A stretch of 64,000 bases of DNA, from assembly GCA_932521035.1 (NCBI GenBank), contig OW051497.1, positions 12,696,603 through 12,760,602 on the forward strand. The letters run 5' to 3'. The notes beneath the pieces were generated by a model. The model was not told the origin of the DNA and made no database searches. It saw only the letters and a program-made list of their open reading frames with translations. How positions within the stretch are numbered: position 1 is the first letter of the stretch; each line of letters starts with the position of its first letter. The position numbers were made by a program, and so were the translations under genes. This stretch comes from Oscheius dolichura (lineage: Eukaryota > Nematoda > Chromadorea > Rhabditida > Rhabditidae). This document shows positions 21,401-35,059 of this stretch, one piece after another.

Positions 21401-24400
21401 AATCTCTTGGGCAATTTGAACAGGCCAGTACGGAATAAAAGCCTAACGATTTCAGAACGTTCGACCACTCTTCTTGTAGAGCTCGACGAGTAGAGTACGA
21501 ATAATTCAAGATCGAATAGGGTTCGCTGAACAAATAGCGTTTTATAGCCCAAAAACTATTATAGTCCAAAAATAGGGTCTCTTGGGCAATTTGAACAGAC
21601 CAGTACGGAATAAAAGCCTAACGATTTCAGAACGTTCGACCACTTTTCTTGTAGAGCTCGACGAGTAGAGTACGAATAAGTCAAGATCGAATAGGGTTGT
21701 CTGACCGAATAGCGTTTTATAGCCCAAAAACTATTATAGTCCAAAAATAGGGTCTCTTGGGCAATTTGAACAGACCAGTACGGAATAAAAGCCTAACGAT
21801 TTCGGAACGTTCGACCACTCTTCTTGTAGAGCTCGACGAGTAGAGTACGAATAATTCAAGATCGAATAGGGTTCGCTGAACAAATAGCGTTTTATAGCCC
21901 AAAAACTATTATAGTCCAAAAATAGGGTTTAAGCCAATACAAATCTCTTGGGCAATTTGAACAGGCCAGTACGGAATAAAAGCCTAACGATTTCAGAACG
22001 TTCGACCACTTTTCTTGTAGAGCTCGACGAGTAGAGTACGAATAATTCAAGATCGAATAGGGTTCGCTGAACAAATAGCGTTTTATAGCCCAAAAACTAT
22101 TATAGTCCAAAAATAGGGTTTAAGCCAATACAAATCTCTTGGGCAATTTGAACAGGCCAGTACGGAATAAAAGCCTAACGATTTCAGAACGTTCGACCAC
22201 TCTTCTTGTAGAGCTCGACGAGTAGAGTACGAATAATTCAAGATCGAATAGGGTTCGCTGAACAAATAGCGTTTTATAGCCCAAAAACTATTATAGTCCA
22301 AAAATAGGGTCTCTTGGGCAATTTGAACAGACCAGTACGGAATAAAAGCCTAACGATTTCAGAACGTTCGACCACTCTTCTTGTAGAGCTCGACGAGTAG
22401 AGTACGAATAATTCAAGATCGAATAGGGTTCGCTGAACAAATAGCGTTTTATAGCCCAAAAACTATTATAGTCCAAAAATAGGGTCTCTTGGGCAATTTG
22501 AACAGACCAGTACGGAATAAAAGCCTAACGATTTCAGAACGTTCGACCACTCTTCTTGTAGAGCTCGACGAGTAGAGTACGAATAATTCAAGATCGAATA
22601 GGGTTGTCTGACCGAATAGCGTTTTATAGCCCAAAAACTATTATAGTCCAAAAATAGGGTTTAAGCCAATACAAATCTCTTGGGCAATTTGAACAGGCCA
22701 GTACGGAATAAAAGCCTAACGATTTCAGAACGTTCGACCACTCTTCTTGTAGAGCTCGACGAGTAGAGTACGAATAATTCAAGATCGAATAGGGTTGTCT
22801 GACCGAATAGCGTTTTATAGCCCAAAAACTATTATAGTCCAAAAATAGGGTTTAAGCCAATACAAATCTCTTGGGCAATTTGAACAGGCCAGTACGGAAT
22901 AAAAGCCTAATGATTGGAGAACGTTCGACCACTCTTCTTGTAGAGCTCGACGAGTAGAGTACAAATATTCCAAGATCGAATAGGGTTCGCTGAACAAATA
23001 GCGTTTTATAGCCCAAAAACTATTATAGTCCAAAAATAGGGTCTCTTGGGCAATTTGAACAGACCAGTACGGAATAAAAGCCTAACGATTTCAGAACGTT
23101 CGACCACTCTTCTTGTAGAGCTCGACGAGTAGAGTACGAATAATTCAAGATCGAATAGGGTTGTCTGACCGAATAGCGTTTTATAGCCCAAAAACTATTA
23201 TAGTCCAAAAATAGGGTTTAAGCCAATACAAATCTCTTGGGCAATTTGAACAGGCCAGTACGGAATAAAAGCCTAATGATTGGAGAACGTTCGACCACTC
23301 TTCTTGTAGAGCTCGACGAGTAGAGTACGAATATTCCAAGATCGAATAGGGTTCGCTGAACAAATAGCGTTTTATAGCCCAAAAACTATTATAGTCCAAA
23401 AATAGGGTCTCTTGGGCAATTTGAACAGACCAGTACGGAATAAAAGCCTAACGATTTCAGAACGTTCGACCACTCTTCTTGTAGAGCTCGACGAGTAGAG
23501 TACGAATAATTCAAGATCGAATAGGGTTCGCTGAACAAATAGCGTTTTATAGCCCAAAAACTATTATAGTCCAAAAATAGGGTCTCTTGGGCAATTTGAA
23601 CAGACCAGTACGGAATAAAAGCCTAACGATTTCAGAACGTTCGACCACTCTTCTTGTAGAGCTCGACGAGTAGAGTACGAATAATTCAAGATCGAATAGG
23701 GTTGTCTGACCGAATAGCGTTTTATAGCCCAAAAACTATTATAGTCCAAAAATAGGGTTTAAGCCAATACAAATCTCTTGGGCAATTTGAACAGGCCAGT
23801 ACGGAATAAAAGCCTAATGATTGGAGAACGTTCGACCACTCTTCTTGTAGAGCTCGACGAGTAGAGTACGAATATTCCAAGATCGAATAGGGTTCGCTGA
23901 ACAAATAGCGTTTTATAGCCCAAAAACTATTATAGTCCAAAAATAGGGTCTCTTGGGCAATTTGAACAGACCAGTACGGAATAAAAGCCTAACGATTTCA
24001 GAACGTTCGACCACTCTTCTTGTAGAGCTCGACGAGTAGAGTACGAATAATTCAAGATCGAATAGGGTTGTCTGACCGAATAGCGTTTTATAGCCCAAAA
24101 ACTATTATAGTCCAAAAATAGGGTTTAAGCCAATACAAATCTCTTGGGCAATTTGAACAGGCCAGTACGGAATAAAAGCCTAATGATTGGAGAACGTTCG
24201 ACCACTCTTCTTGTAGAGCTCGACGAGTAGAGTACGAATATTCCAAGATCGAATAGGGTTCGCTGAACAAATAGCGTTTTATAGCCCAAAAACTATTATA
24301 GTCCAAAAATAGGGTCTCTTGGGCAATTTGAACAGACCAGTACGGAATAAAAGCCTAACGATTTCAGAACGTTCGACCACTCTTCTTGTAGAGCTCGACG

Positions 24401-27400
24401 AGTAGAGTACGAATAATTCAAGATCGAATAGGGTTCGCTGAACAAATAGCGTTTTATAGCCCAAAAACTATTATAGTCCAAAAATAGGGTCTCTTGGGCA
24501 ATTTGAACAGACCAGTACGGAATAAAAGCCTAACGATTTCAGAACGTTCGACCACTCTTCTTGTAGAGCTCGACGAGTAGAGTACGAATAATTCAAGATC
24601 GAATAGGGTTCGCTGAACAAATAGCGTTTTATAGCCCAAAAACTATTATAGTCCAAAAATAGGGTCTCTTGGGCAATTTGAACAGACCAGTACGGAATAA
24701 AAGCCTAACGATTTCAGAACGTTCGACCACTCTTCTTGTAGAGCTCGACGAGTAGAGTACGAATAATTCAAGATCGAATAGGGTTGTCTGACCGAATAGC
24801 GTTTTATAGCCCAAAAACTATTATAGTCCAAAAATAGGGTTTAAGCCAATACAAATCTCTTGGGCAATTTGAACAGGCCAGTACGGAATAAAAGCCTAAT
24901 GATTGGAGAACGTTCGACCACTCTTCTTGTAGAGCTCGACGAGTAGAGTACGAATATTCCAAGATCGAATAGGGTTCGCTGAACAAATAGCGTTTTATAG
25001 CCCAAAAACTATTATAGTCCAAAAATAGGGTCTCTTGGGCAATTTGAACAGACCAGTACGGAATAAAAGCCTAACGATTTCAGAACGTTCGACCACTCTT
25101 CTTGTAGAGCTCGACGAGTAGAGTACGAATAATTCAAGATCGAATAGGGTTCGCTGAACAAATAGCGTTTTATAGCCCAAAAACTATTATAGTCCAAAAA
25201 TAGGGTCTCTTGGGCAATTTGAACAGACCAGTACGGAATAAAAGCCTAACGATTTCAGAACGTTCGACCACTCTTCTTGTAGAGCTCGACGAGTAGAGTA
25301 CGAATAATTCAAGATCGAATAGGGTTGTCTGACCGAATAGCGTTTTATAGCCCAAAAACTATTATAGTCCAAAAATAGGGTCTCTTGGGCAATTTGAACA
25401 GACCAGTACGGAATAAAAGCCTAACGATTTCGGAACGTTCGACCACTCTTCTTGTAGAGCTCGACGAGTAGAGTACGAATAATTCAAGATCGAATAGGGT
25501 TCGCTGAACAAATAGCGTTTTATAGCCCAAAAACTATTATAGTCCAAAAATAGGGTTTAAGCCAATACAAATCTCTTGGGCAATTTGAACAGGCCAGTAC
25601 GGAATAAAAGCCTAACGATTTCAGAACGTTCGACCACTTTTCTTGTAGAGCTCGACGAGTAGAGTACGAATAATTCAAGATCGAATAGGGTTCGCTGAAC
25701 AAATAGCGTTTTATAGCCCAAAAACTATTATAGTCCAAAAATAGGGTTTAAGCCAATACAAATCTCTTGGGCAATTTGAACAGGCCAGTACGGAATAAAA
25801 GCCTAACGATTTCAGAACGTTCGACCACTCTTCTTGTAGAGCTCGACGAGTAGAGTACGAATAATTCAAGATCGAATAGGGTTCGCTGAACAAATAGCGT
25901 TTTATAGCCCAAAAACTATTATAGTCCAAAAATAGGGTCTCTTGGGCAATTTGAACAGACCAGTACGGAATAAAAGCCTAACGATTTCAGAACGTTCGAC
26001 CACTCTTCTTGTAGAGCTCGACGAGTAGAGTACGAATAATTCAAGATCGAATAGGGTTCGCTGAACAAATAGCGTTTTATAGCCCAAAAACTATTATAGT
26101 CCAAAAATAGGGTCTCTTGGGCAATTTGAACAGACCAGTACGGAATAAAAGCCTAACGATTTCAGAACGTTCGACCACTCTTCTTGTAGAGCTCGACGAG
26201 TAGAGTACGAATAATTCAAGATCGAATAGGGTTGTCTGACCGAATAGCGTTTTATAGCCCAAAAACTATTATAGTCCAAAAATAGGGTTTAAGCCAATAC
26301 AAATCTCTTGGGCAATTTGAACAGGCCAGTACGGAATAAAAGCCTAACGATTTCAGAACGTTCGACCACTCTTCTTGTAGAGCTCGACGAGTAGAGTACG
26401 AATAATTCAAGATCGAATAGGGTTCGCTGAACAAATAGCGTTTTATAGCCCAAAAACTATTATAGTCCAAAAATAGGGTCTCTTGGGCAATTTGAACAGA
26501 CCAGTACGGAATAAAAGCCTAACGATTTCAGAACGTTCGACCACTTTTCTTGTAGAGCTCGACGAGTAGAGTACGAATAATTCAAGATCGAATAGGGTTG
26601 TCTGACCGAATAGCGTTTTATAGCCCAAAAACTATTATAGTCCAAAAATAGGGTCTCTTGGGCAATTTGAACAGACCAGTACGGAATAAAAGCCTAACGA
26701 TTTCGGAACGTTCGACCACTCTTCTTGTAGAGCTCGACGAGTAGAGTACGAATAATTCAAGATCGAATAGGGTTCGCTGAACAAATAGCGTTTTATAGCC
26801 CAAAAACTATTATAGTCCAAAAATAGGGTCTCTTGGGCAATTTGAACAGACCAGTACGGTATAAAAGCCTAACGATTTCAGAACGTTCGACCACTCTTCT
26901 TGTAGAGCTCGACGAGTAGAGTACGAATAATTCAAGATCGAATAGGGTTCGCTGAACAAATAGCGTTTTATAGCCCAAAAACTATTATAGTCCAAAAATA
27001 GGGTCTCTTGGGCAATTTGAACAGACCAGTACGGAATAAAAGCCTAACGATTTCAGAACGTTCGACCACTCTTCTTGTAGAGCTCGACGAGTAGAGTACG
27101 AATAATTCAAGATCGAATAGGGTTGTCTGACCGAATAGCGTTTTATAGCCCAAAAACTATTATAGTCCAAAAATAGGGTTTAAGCCAATACAAATCTCTT
27201 GGGCAATTTGAACAGGCCAGTACGGAATAAAAGCCTAACGATTTCAGAACGTTCGACCACTCTTCTTGTAGAGCTCGACGAGTAGAGTACGAATAATTCA
27301 AGATCGAATAGGGTTCGCTGAACAAATAGCGTTTTATAGCCCAAAAACTATTATAGTCCAAAAATAGGGTTTAAGCCAATACAAATCTCTTGGGCAATTT

Positions 27401-29168
27401 GAACAGGCCAGTACGGAATAAAAGCCTAATGATTGGAGAACGTTCGACCACTCTTCTTGTAGAGCTCGACGAGTAGAGTACGAATATTCCAAGATCGAAT
27501 AGGGTTCGCTGAACAAATAGCGTTTTATAGCCCAAAAACTATTATAGTCCAAAAATAGGGTCTCTTGGGCAATTTGAACAGACCAGTACGGAATAAAAGC
27601 CTAACGATTTCAGAACGTTCGACCACTCTTCTTGTAGAGCTCGACGAGTAGAGTACGAATAATTCAAGATCGAATAGGGTTGTCTGACCGAATAGCGTTT
27701 TATAGCCCAAAAACTATTATAGTCCAAAAATAGGGTTTAAGCCAATACAAATCTCTTGGGCAATTTGAACAGGCCAGTACGGAATAAAAGCCTAACGATT
27801 TCAGAACGTTCGACCACTCTTCTTGTAGAGCTCGACGAGTAGAGTACGAATAATTCAAGATCGAATAGGGTTCGCTGAACAAATAGCGTTTTATAGCCCA
27901 AAAACTATTATAGTCCAAAAATAGGGTCTCTTGGGCAATTTGAACAGACCAGTACGGAATAAAAGCCTAACGATTTCAGAACGTTCGACCACTCTTCTTG
28001 TAGAGCTCGACGAGTAGAGTACGAATAATTCAAGATCGAATAGGGTTCGCTGAACAAATAGCGTTTTATAGCCCAAAAACTATTATAGTCCAAAAATAGG
28101 GTCTCTTGGGCAATTTGAACAGACCAGTACGGAATAAAAGCCTAACGATTTCAGAACGTTCGACCACTCTTCTTGTAGAGCTCGACGAGTAGAGTACGAA
28201 TAATTCAAGATCGAATAGGGTTGTCTGACCGAATAGCGTTTTATAGCCCAAAAACTATTATAGTCCAAAAATAGGGTTTAAGCCAATACAAATCTCTTGG
28301 GCAATTTGAACAGGCCAGTACGGAATAAAAGCCTAACGATTTCAGAACGTTCGACCACTCTTCTTGTAGAGCTCGACGAGTAGAGTACGAATAATTCAAG
28401 ATCGAATAGGGTTCGCTGAACAAATAGCGTTTTATAGCCCAAAAACTATTATAGTCCAAAAATAGGGTCTCTTGGGCAATTTGAACAGACCAGTACGGAA
28501 TAAAAGCCTAACGATTTCAGAACGTTCGACCACTCTTCTTGTAGAGCTCGACGAGTAGAGTACGAATAATTCAAGATCGAATAGGGTTCGCTGAACAAAT
28601 AGCGTTTTATAGCCCAAAAACTATTTTAGTCCAAAAATAGGGTCTCTTGGGCAATTTGAACAGACCAGTACGGAATAAAAGCCTAACGATTTCAGAACGT
28701 TCGACCACTCTTCTTGTAGAGCTCGACGAGTCGAGTACGAATAATTCAAGATCGAATAGGGTTGTCTGACCGAATAGCGTTTTATAGCCCAAAAACTATT
28801 ATAGTCCAAAAATAGGGTTTAAGCCAATACAAATCTCTTGGGCAATTTGAACAGGCCAGTACGGAATAAAAGCCTAACGATTTCAGAACGTTCGACCACT
28901 CTTCTTGTAGAGCTCGACGAGTAGAGTACGAATAATTCAAGATCGAATAGGGTTCGCTGAACAAATAGCGTTTTATAGCCCAAAAACTATTATAGTCCAA
29001 AAATAGGGTCTCTTGGGCAATTTGAACAGACCAGTACGGAATAAAAGCCTAACGATTTCAGAACGTTCGACCACTCTTCTTGTAGAGCTCGACGAGTAGA
29101 GTACGAATAATTCAAGATCGAATAGGGTTGTCTGACCGAATAGCGTTTTATAGCCCAAAAACTATTAT
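15492..29168. repeat. Large mixed L/S tract (24 L, 52 S), no spacers
   Basis: The tract begins with one L and 15 consecutive S monomers (to about 18306). L monomers then alternate with one to four S, producing 366-bp (L-S), 541-bp (L-S-S) and 716-bp (L-S-S-S) HOR units. Within these the last S before an L is usually of the TTGTCTGACC type and the others of the TTCGCTGAAC type. Five of the six one-base insertions found in monomers lie between 15.85 and 18.87 kb. Private substitutions are visible, for example A at 16971, G at 21680, A at 22963, T at 26860, T at 28626 and C at 28732. The tract ends with an S directly before A. Confidence 0.93.
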
Positions 29169-29331
29169 AATCCAGAAAAAGGTACAGTAATATGGGGCAG
29201 TTTTTGGAAAAGAGGGTAGGAGGTCCGAATTTGCACTCATTCGAACCGCCTCATCGAGCTGAGTCTAAAAAACCAGCTCCGTCACAGGAGGACGCTTTTG
29301 CGCCACGTTATGGCTCCTAGATCATAAACCA
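29169..29331. repeat. Spacer A, copy 9
   Basis: Full length. Unusually, the monomer on its left is an S, and that monomer has the TTGTCTGACC end, where most A copies are preceded by the GAATAAATAG end. Confidence 0.94.
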
Positions 29332-29510
29332 GGGTTTAAGCCAATACAAGTCTCTTGGGCAATTTGAACAGGCCAGTACGGAATAAAAGCCTAACGATTT
29401 CAGAACGTTCGACCACTCTTCTTGTAGAGCTCGACGAGTAGAGTACGAATAATCCAAGATCGAATAGGGTTCGCTGAATAAATAGCGTTTTATAGCCCAG
29501 AAACTATTAT
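29332..29510. repeat. Single L monomer between two A spacers
   Basis: This is the only place where two A copies are separated by one monomer. The L has CCCAGAAAC for CCCAAAAAC near 29500. Confidence 0.93.
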
Positions 29511-29673
29511 AATCCAGAAAAAGGTACAGTAATATGGGGCAGTTTTTGGAAAAGAGGGTAGGAGGTCCGAATTTGCACTCATTCGAACCGCCTCATCGAG
29601 CTGAGTCTAAAAAACCAGCTCCGTCACAGGAGGACGCTTTTGCGCCACGTTATGGCTCCTAGATCATAAACCA
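29511..29673. repeat. Spacer A, copy 10
   Basis: Full length. It starts 342 bp after copy 9, the shortest A-to-A distance in the window. Confidence 0.95.
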
Positions 29674-30093
29674 GGGTTTAAGCCAATACAAGTCTCTTGG
29701 GCAATTTGAACAGGCCAGTACGGAACAAAAGCCTAATGATTGGAGAACGTTCGACCACTCGTCTTGTAGAGCTCGACGAGTAGAGTACGAATAATTTAAG
29801 ATCGAATAGGGTTGTCTGACCGAATAGCGTTTTATAGCCCAAAAACTATTATAGTCCAAAAATAGGGTTTAAGCCAATACAAATCTCTTGGGTAATTTGA
29901 ACAGGCCAGTACGGAATAAAAGCCTAATGATTGGAGAACGTTCGACCACTCTTCTTGTAGAGCTCGACGAGTAGAGTACGAATAATTTAAGATCGAATAG
30001 GGTTGTCTGACCGAATATCGTTTGATAGCCCAAAAACTATTATAGTCCAAAAATAGGGTTTAAGCCAATACAAGTCTCTTGGGCAATTTGAAC
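29674..30093. repeat. Monomer block L-L plus 43-bp remnant
   Basis: This is a contracted form of the usual four-L block before B. The first L keeps the AACAAAAG/CTCGTCTTG variants and the second ends in the GAATATCG variant, so the two middle monomers are missing. Confidence 0.92.
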
Positions 30094-30873
30094 GATTATC
30101 CAGGAACGGATGAAGAATTGCGAAGAAGGCAGAGAAATAATGAAACGTAGAAATAAACGGTGTTTTAGACAATAGTATTCAATCACATTTGTATAAAGAA
30201 ATAAATTAAAATGTAGGACGGCTTGAAAATTAGCAATAATAGCGGCTAAGGAAGACTTCTGACGGTTTTACTAAGCGTAGCTATGCGTTCCTCAGTAATT
30301 TGTTATTACTGCTCTCAGTCCGAGCATTTCTACTTTGAAATATCGATGCTTTCCATTCATGTCATATCATCTGCAAAAAAAAATACAAAAAATACAAAAA
30401 ATACAAAAAATAAAAAAATACACCATGAATGCAAAAAGAACAAGCAATGCAAAGATTCGGCAAGACAAGTCCAAGTGGTTTTAGGCCATGAATTCACCGA
30501 TTCTGAATTGAAGCATTGTCGTTGGAGCGCACCGCCAATGCCGGGATTCTTTTTCAAATCACCGACTTTTTTTGTTCCAGTGGATGACATCACTGCATTG
30601 GTGAAACGCCGTATTTGCCTGTTCCTAATTTCCTTGCTTTGCTACCGTTTTATGCACACCACCATATTTATAACATTAATATAATATATACATTAATAAT
30701 ATATATATACATTAATATAATATATATTTATAACATTAATATAATATATAAAAGAGGGTAGGAGGTCCGAATTTGCACTCATTCGAACCGCCTCATCGAG
30801 CTGAGTCTAAAAAACCAGCTCCGTCACAGGAGGACGCTTTTGCGCCACGTTATGGCTCCTAGATCATAAACCA
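30094..30873. repeat. Insert B copy 6 (30094-30749) with shared tail (30750-30873)
   Basis: It lies 15382 bp after copy 5, the largest B spacing in the window. The internal frame is open at 30283-30684. Confidence 0.93.
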
Positions 30874-31418
30874 GGGTTTAAGCCAATACAAGTCTCTTGG
30901 GCAATTTGAACAGGCCAGTACGGAATAAAAGCCTAATGATTGGAGAACGTTCGACCACTCTTCTTGTAGAGCTCGACGAGTAGAGTACGAATAATTCAAG
31001 ATCGAATAGGGTTCGCTGAACAAATAGCGTTTTATAGCCCAAAAACTATTATAGTCCAAAAATAGGGTTTAAGCCAATACAAATCTCTTGGGCAATTTGA
31101 ACAGGCCAGTACGGAATAAAAGCCTAATGATTGGAGAACGTTCGACCACTCTTCTTGTAGAGCTCGACGAGTAGAGTACGAATAATTCAAGATCGAATAG
31201 GGTTCGCTGAACAAATAGCGTTTTATAGCCCAAAAACTATTATAGTCCAAAAATAGGGTCTCTTGGGCAATTTGAACAGACCAGTACGGAATAAAAGCCT
31301 AACGATTTCAGAACGTTCGACCACTCTTCTTGTAGAGCTCGACGGGTAGAGTACGAATAATTCAAGATCGAATAGGGTTGTCTGACCGAATAGCGTTTTA
31401 TAGCCCAAAAACTATTAT
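30874..31418. repeat. Monomer block L-L-S
   Basis: Both L monomers have the TAATGATTGG and TTCGCTGAAC variants. The S that precedes A has a private G at 31345, breaking the CTCG-A-CGAG inverted repeat. Confidence 0.92.
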
Positions 31419-31581
31419 AATCCAGAAAAAGGTACAGTAATATGGGGCAGTTTTTGGAAAAGAGGGTAGGAGGTCCGAATTTGCACTCATTCGAACCGCC
31501 TCATCGAGCTGAGTCTAAAAAACCAGCTCCGTCACAGGAGGACGCTTTTGCGCCACGTTATGGCTCCTAGATCATAAACCA
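31419..31581. repeat. Spacer A, copy 11
   Basis: Full length, with an S monomer on its left. Confidence 0.94.
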
Positions 31582-34500
31582 GGGTTTAAGCCAATACAAG
31601 TCTCTTGGGCAATTTGAACAGGCCAGTACGGAATAAAAGCCTAATGATTGGAGAACGTTCGACCACTCTTCTTGTAGAGCTCGACGAGTAGAGTACGAAT
31701 ATTCCAAGATCGAATAGGGTTCGCTGAACAAATAGCGTTTTATAGCCCAAAAACTATTATAGTCCAAAAATAGGGTTTAAGCCAATACAAATCTCTTGGG
31801 CAATTTGAACAGGCCAGTACGGAATAAAAGCCTAATGATTGGAGAACGTTCGACCACTCTTCTTGTAGAGCTCGACGAGTAGAGTACGAATATTCCAAGA
31901 TCGAATAGGGTTCGCTGAACAAATAGCGTTTTATAGCCCAAAAACTATTATAGTCCAAAAATAGGGTTTAAGCCAATACAAGTCTCTTGGGCAATTTGAA
32001 CAGGCCAGTACGGAATAAAAGCCTAATGATTGGAGAACGTTCGACCACTCTTCTTGTAGAGCTCGACGAGTAGAGTACGAATAATTTAAGATCGACTAGG
32101 GTTCGCTGAACAAATAGCGTTTTATAGCCCAAAAACTATTATAGTCCAAAAATAGGGTTTAAGCCAATACAAATCTCTTGGGCAATTTGAACAGGCCAGT
32201 ACGCAATAAAAGCCTAATGATTGGAGAACGTTCGACCACTCTTCTTGTAGAGCTCGACGAGTAGAGTACGAATAATTCAAGATCGAATAGGGTTCGCTGA
32301 ACAAATAGCGTTTTATAGCCCAAAAACTATTATAGTCCAAAAATAGGGTCTCTTGGGCAATTTGAACAGACCAGTACGGAATAAAAGCCTAACGATTTCA
32401 GAACGTTCGACCACTCTTCTTGTAGAGCTCGACGAGTAGAGTACGAATAATTCAAGATCGAATAGGGTTGTCTGACCGAATAGCGTTTTATAGCCCAAAA
32501 ACTATTATAGTCCAAAAATAGGGTTTAAGCCAATACAAATCTCTTGGGCAATTTGAACAGGCCAGTACGGAATAAAAGCCTAACGATTTCAGAACGTTCG
32601 ACCACTCTTCTTGTAGAGCTCGACGAGTAGAGTACGAATAATTCAAGATCGAATAGGGTTCGCTGAACAAATAGCGTTTTATAGCCCAAAAACTATTATA
32701 GTCCAAAAATAGGGTCTCTTGGGCAATTTGAACAGACCAGTACGGAATAAAAGCCTAACGATTTCAGAACGTTCGACCACTCTTCTTGTAGAGCTCGACG
32801 AGTAGAGTACGAATAATTCAAGATCGAATAGGGTTCGCTGAACAAATAGCGTTTTATAGCCCAAAAACTATTATAGTCCAAAAATAGGGTCTCTTGGGCA
32901 ATTTGAACAGACCAGTACGGAATAAAAGCCTAACGATTTCAGAACGTTCGACCACTCTTCTTGTAGAGCTCGACGAGTAGAGTACGAATAATTCAAGATC
33001 GAATAGGGTTGTCTGACCGAATAGCGTTTTATAGCCCAAAAACTATTATAGTCCAAAAATAGGGTTTAAGCCAATACAAATCTCTTGGGCAATTTGAACA
33101 GACCAGTACGGAATAAAAGCCTAACGATTTCAGAACGTTCGACCACTATTCTTGTAGAGCTCGACGAGTAGAGTACGAATAATTTAAGATCGACTAGGGT
33201 TCGCTGAACAAATAGCGTTTTATAGCCCAAAAACTATTATAGTCCAAAAATAGGGTTTAAGCCAATACAAATCTCTTGGGCAATTTGAACAGGCCAGTAC
33301 GCAATAAAAGCCTAATGATTGGAGAACGTTCGACCACTCTTCTTGTAGAGCTCGACGAGTAGAGTACGAATAATTCAAGATCGAATAGGGTTCGCTGAAC
33401 AAATAGCGTTTTATAGCCCAAAAACTATTATAGTCCAAAAATAGGGTCTCTTGGGCAATTTGAACAGACCAGTACGGAATAAAAGCCTAACGATTTCAGA
33501 ACGTTCGACCACTCTTCTTGTAGAGCTCGACGAGTAGAGTACGAATAATTCAAGATCGAATAGGGTTGTCTGACCGAATAGCGTTTTATAGCCCAAAAAC
33601 TATTATAGTCCAAAAATAGGGTTTAAGCCAATACAAATCTCTTGGGCAATTTGAACAGGCCAGTACGGAATAAAAGCCTAACGATTTCAGAACGTTCGAC
33701 CACTCTTCTTGTAGAGCTCGACGAGTAGAGTACGAATAATTCAAGATCGAATAGGGTTCGCTGAACAAATAGCGTTTTATAGCCCAAAAACTATTATAGT
33801 CCAAAAATAGGGTCTCTTGGGCAATTTGAACAGACCAGTACGGAATAAAAGCCTAACGATTTCAGAACGTTCGACCACTCTTCTTGTAGAGCTCGACGAG
33901 TAGAGTACGAATAATTCAAGATCGAATAGGGTTCGCTGAACAAATAGCGTTTTATAGCCCAAAAACTATTATAGTCCAAAAATAGGGTCTCTTGGGCAAT
34001 TTGAACAGACCAGTACGGAATAAAAGCCTAACGATTTCAGAACGTTCGACCACTCTTCTTGTAGAGCTCGACGAGTAGAGTACGAATAATTCAAGATCGA
34101 ATAGGGTTGTCTGACCGAATAGCGTTTTATAGCCCAAAAACTATTATAGTCCAAAAATAGGGTTTAAGCCAATACAAATCTCTTGGGCAATTTGAACAGG
34201 CCAGTACGGAATAAAAGCCTAACGATTTCAGAACGTTCGACCACTCTTCTTGTAGAGCTCGACGAGTAGAGTACGAATAATTCAAGATCGAATAGGGTTC
34301 GCTGAACAAATAGCGTTTTATAGCCCAAAAACTATTATAGTCCAAAAATAGGGTCTCTTGGGCAATTTGAACAGACCAGTACGGAATAAAAGCCTAACGA
34401 TTTCAGAACGTTCGACCACTCTTCTTGTAGAGCTCGACGAGTAGAGTACGAATAATTCAAGATCGAATAGGGTTGTCTGACCGAATAGCGTTTTATAGCC

Positions 34501-34895
34501 CAAAAACTATTATAGTCCAAAAATAGGGTTTAAGCCAATACAAATCTCTTGGGCAATTTGAACAGGCCAGTACGGAATAAAAGCCTAACGATTTCAGAAC
34601 GTTCGACCACTCTTCTTGTAGAGCTCGACGAGTAGAGTACGAATAATTCAAGATCGAATAGGGTTGTCTGACCGAATAGCGTTTTATAGCCCAAAAACTA
34701 TTATAGTCCAAAAATAGGGTTTAAGCCAATACAAATCTCTTGGGCAATTTGAACAGGCCAGTACGGAATAAAAGCCTAACGATTTCAGAACGTTCGACCA
34801 CTCTTCTTGTAGAGCTCGACGAGTAGAGTACGAATAATCCAAGATCGAATAGGGTTCGCTGAATAAATAGCGTTTTATAGCCCAAAAACTATTAT
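31582..34895. repeat. Mixed L/S block (11 L, 7 S) with a 1098-bp tandem unit
   Basis: The order is four L, S, L, two S, two L, S, L, two S, L, S, two L. The run L-S-L-S-S-L (1098 bp) starting near 32149 is repeated from 33247 with a changed end. Monomers with GATCGACTAGGG near 32092 and 33190 mark a subfamily confined to 32-48 kb. A private A lies at 33148. Confidence 0.92.
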
Positions 34896-35059
34896 AATCC
34901 AGAAAAAGGTACAGTAATATGGGGCAGTTTTTGGAAAAGAGGGTAGGAGGTCCGAATTTGCACTCATTCGAACCGCCTCATCGAGCTGAGTCTAAAAAAC
35001 CAGCTCCCGTCACAGGAGGACGCTTTTAAGCCACGTTATGGCTCCTAGATCATAAACAA
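34896..35059. repeat. Spacer A, variant copy 12 (164 bp)
   Basis: It has CAGCTCCCGTCAC with one extra C, TTTTAAGCC for TTTTGCGCC, and AAACAAGGG for AAACCAGGG. The same three changes occur together only in copies 13 and 14. Confidence 0.94.
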
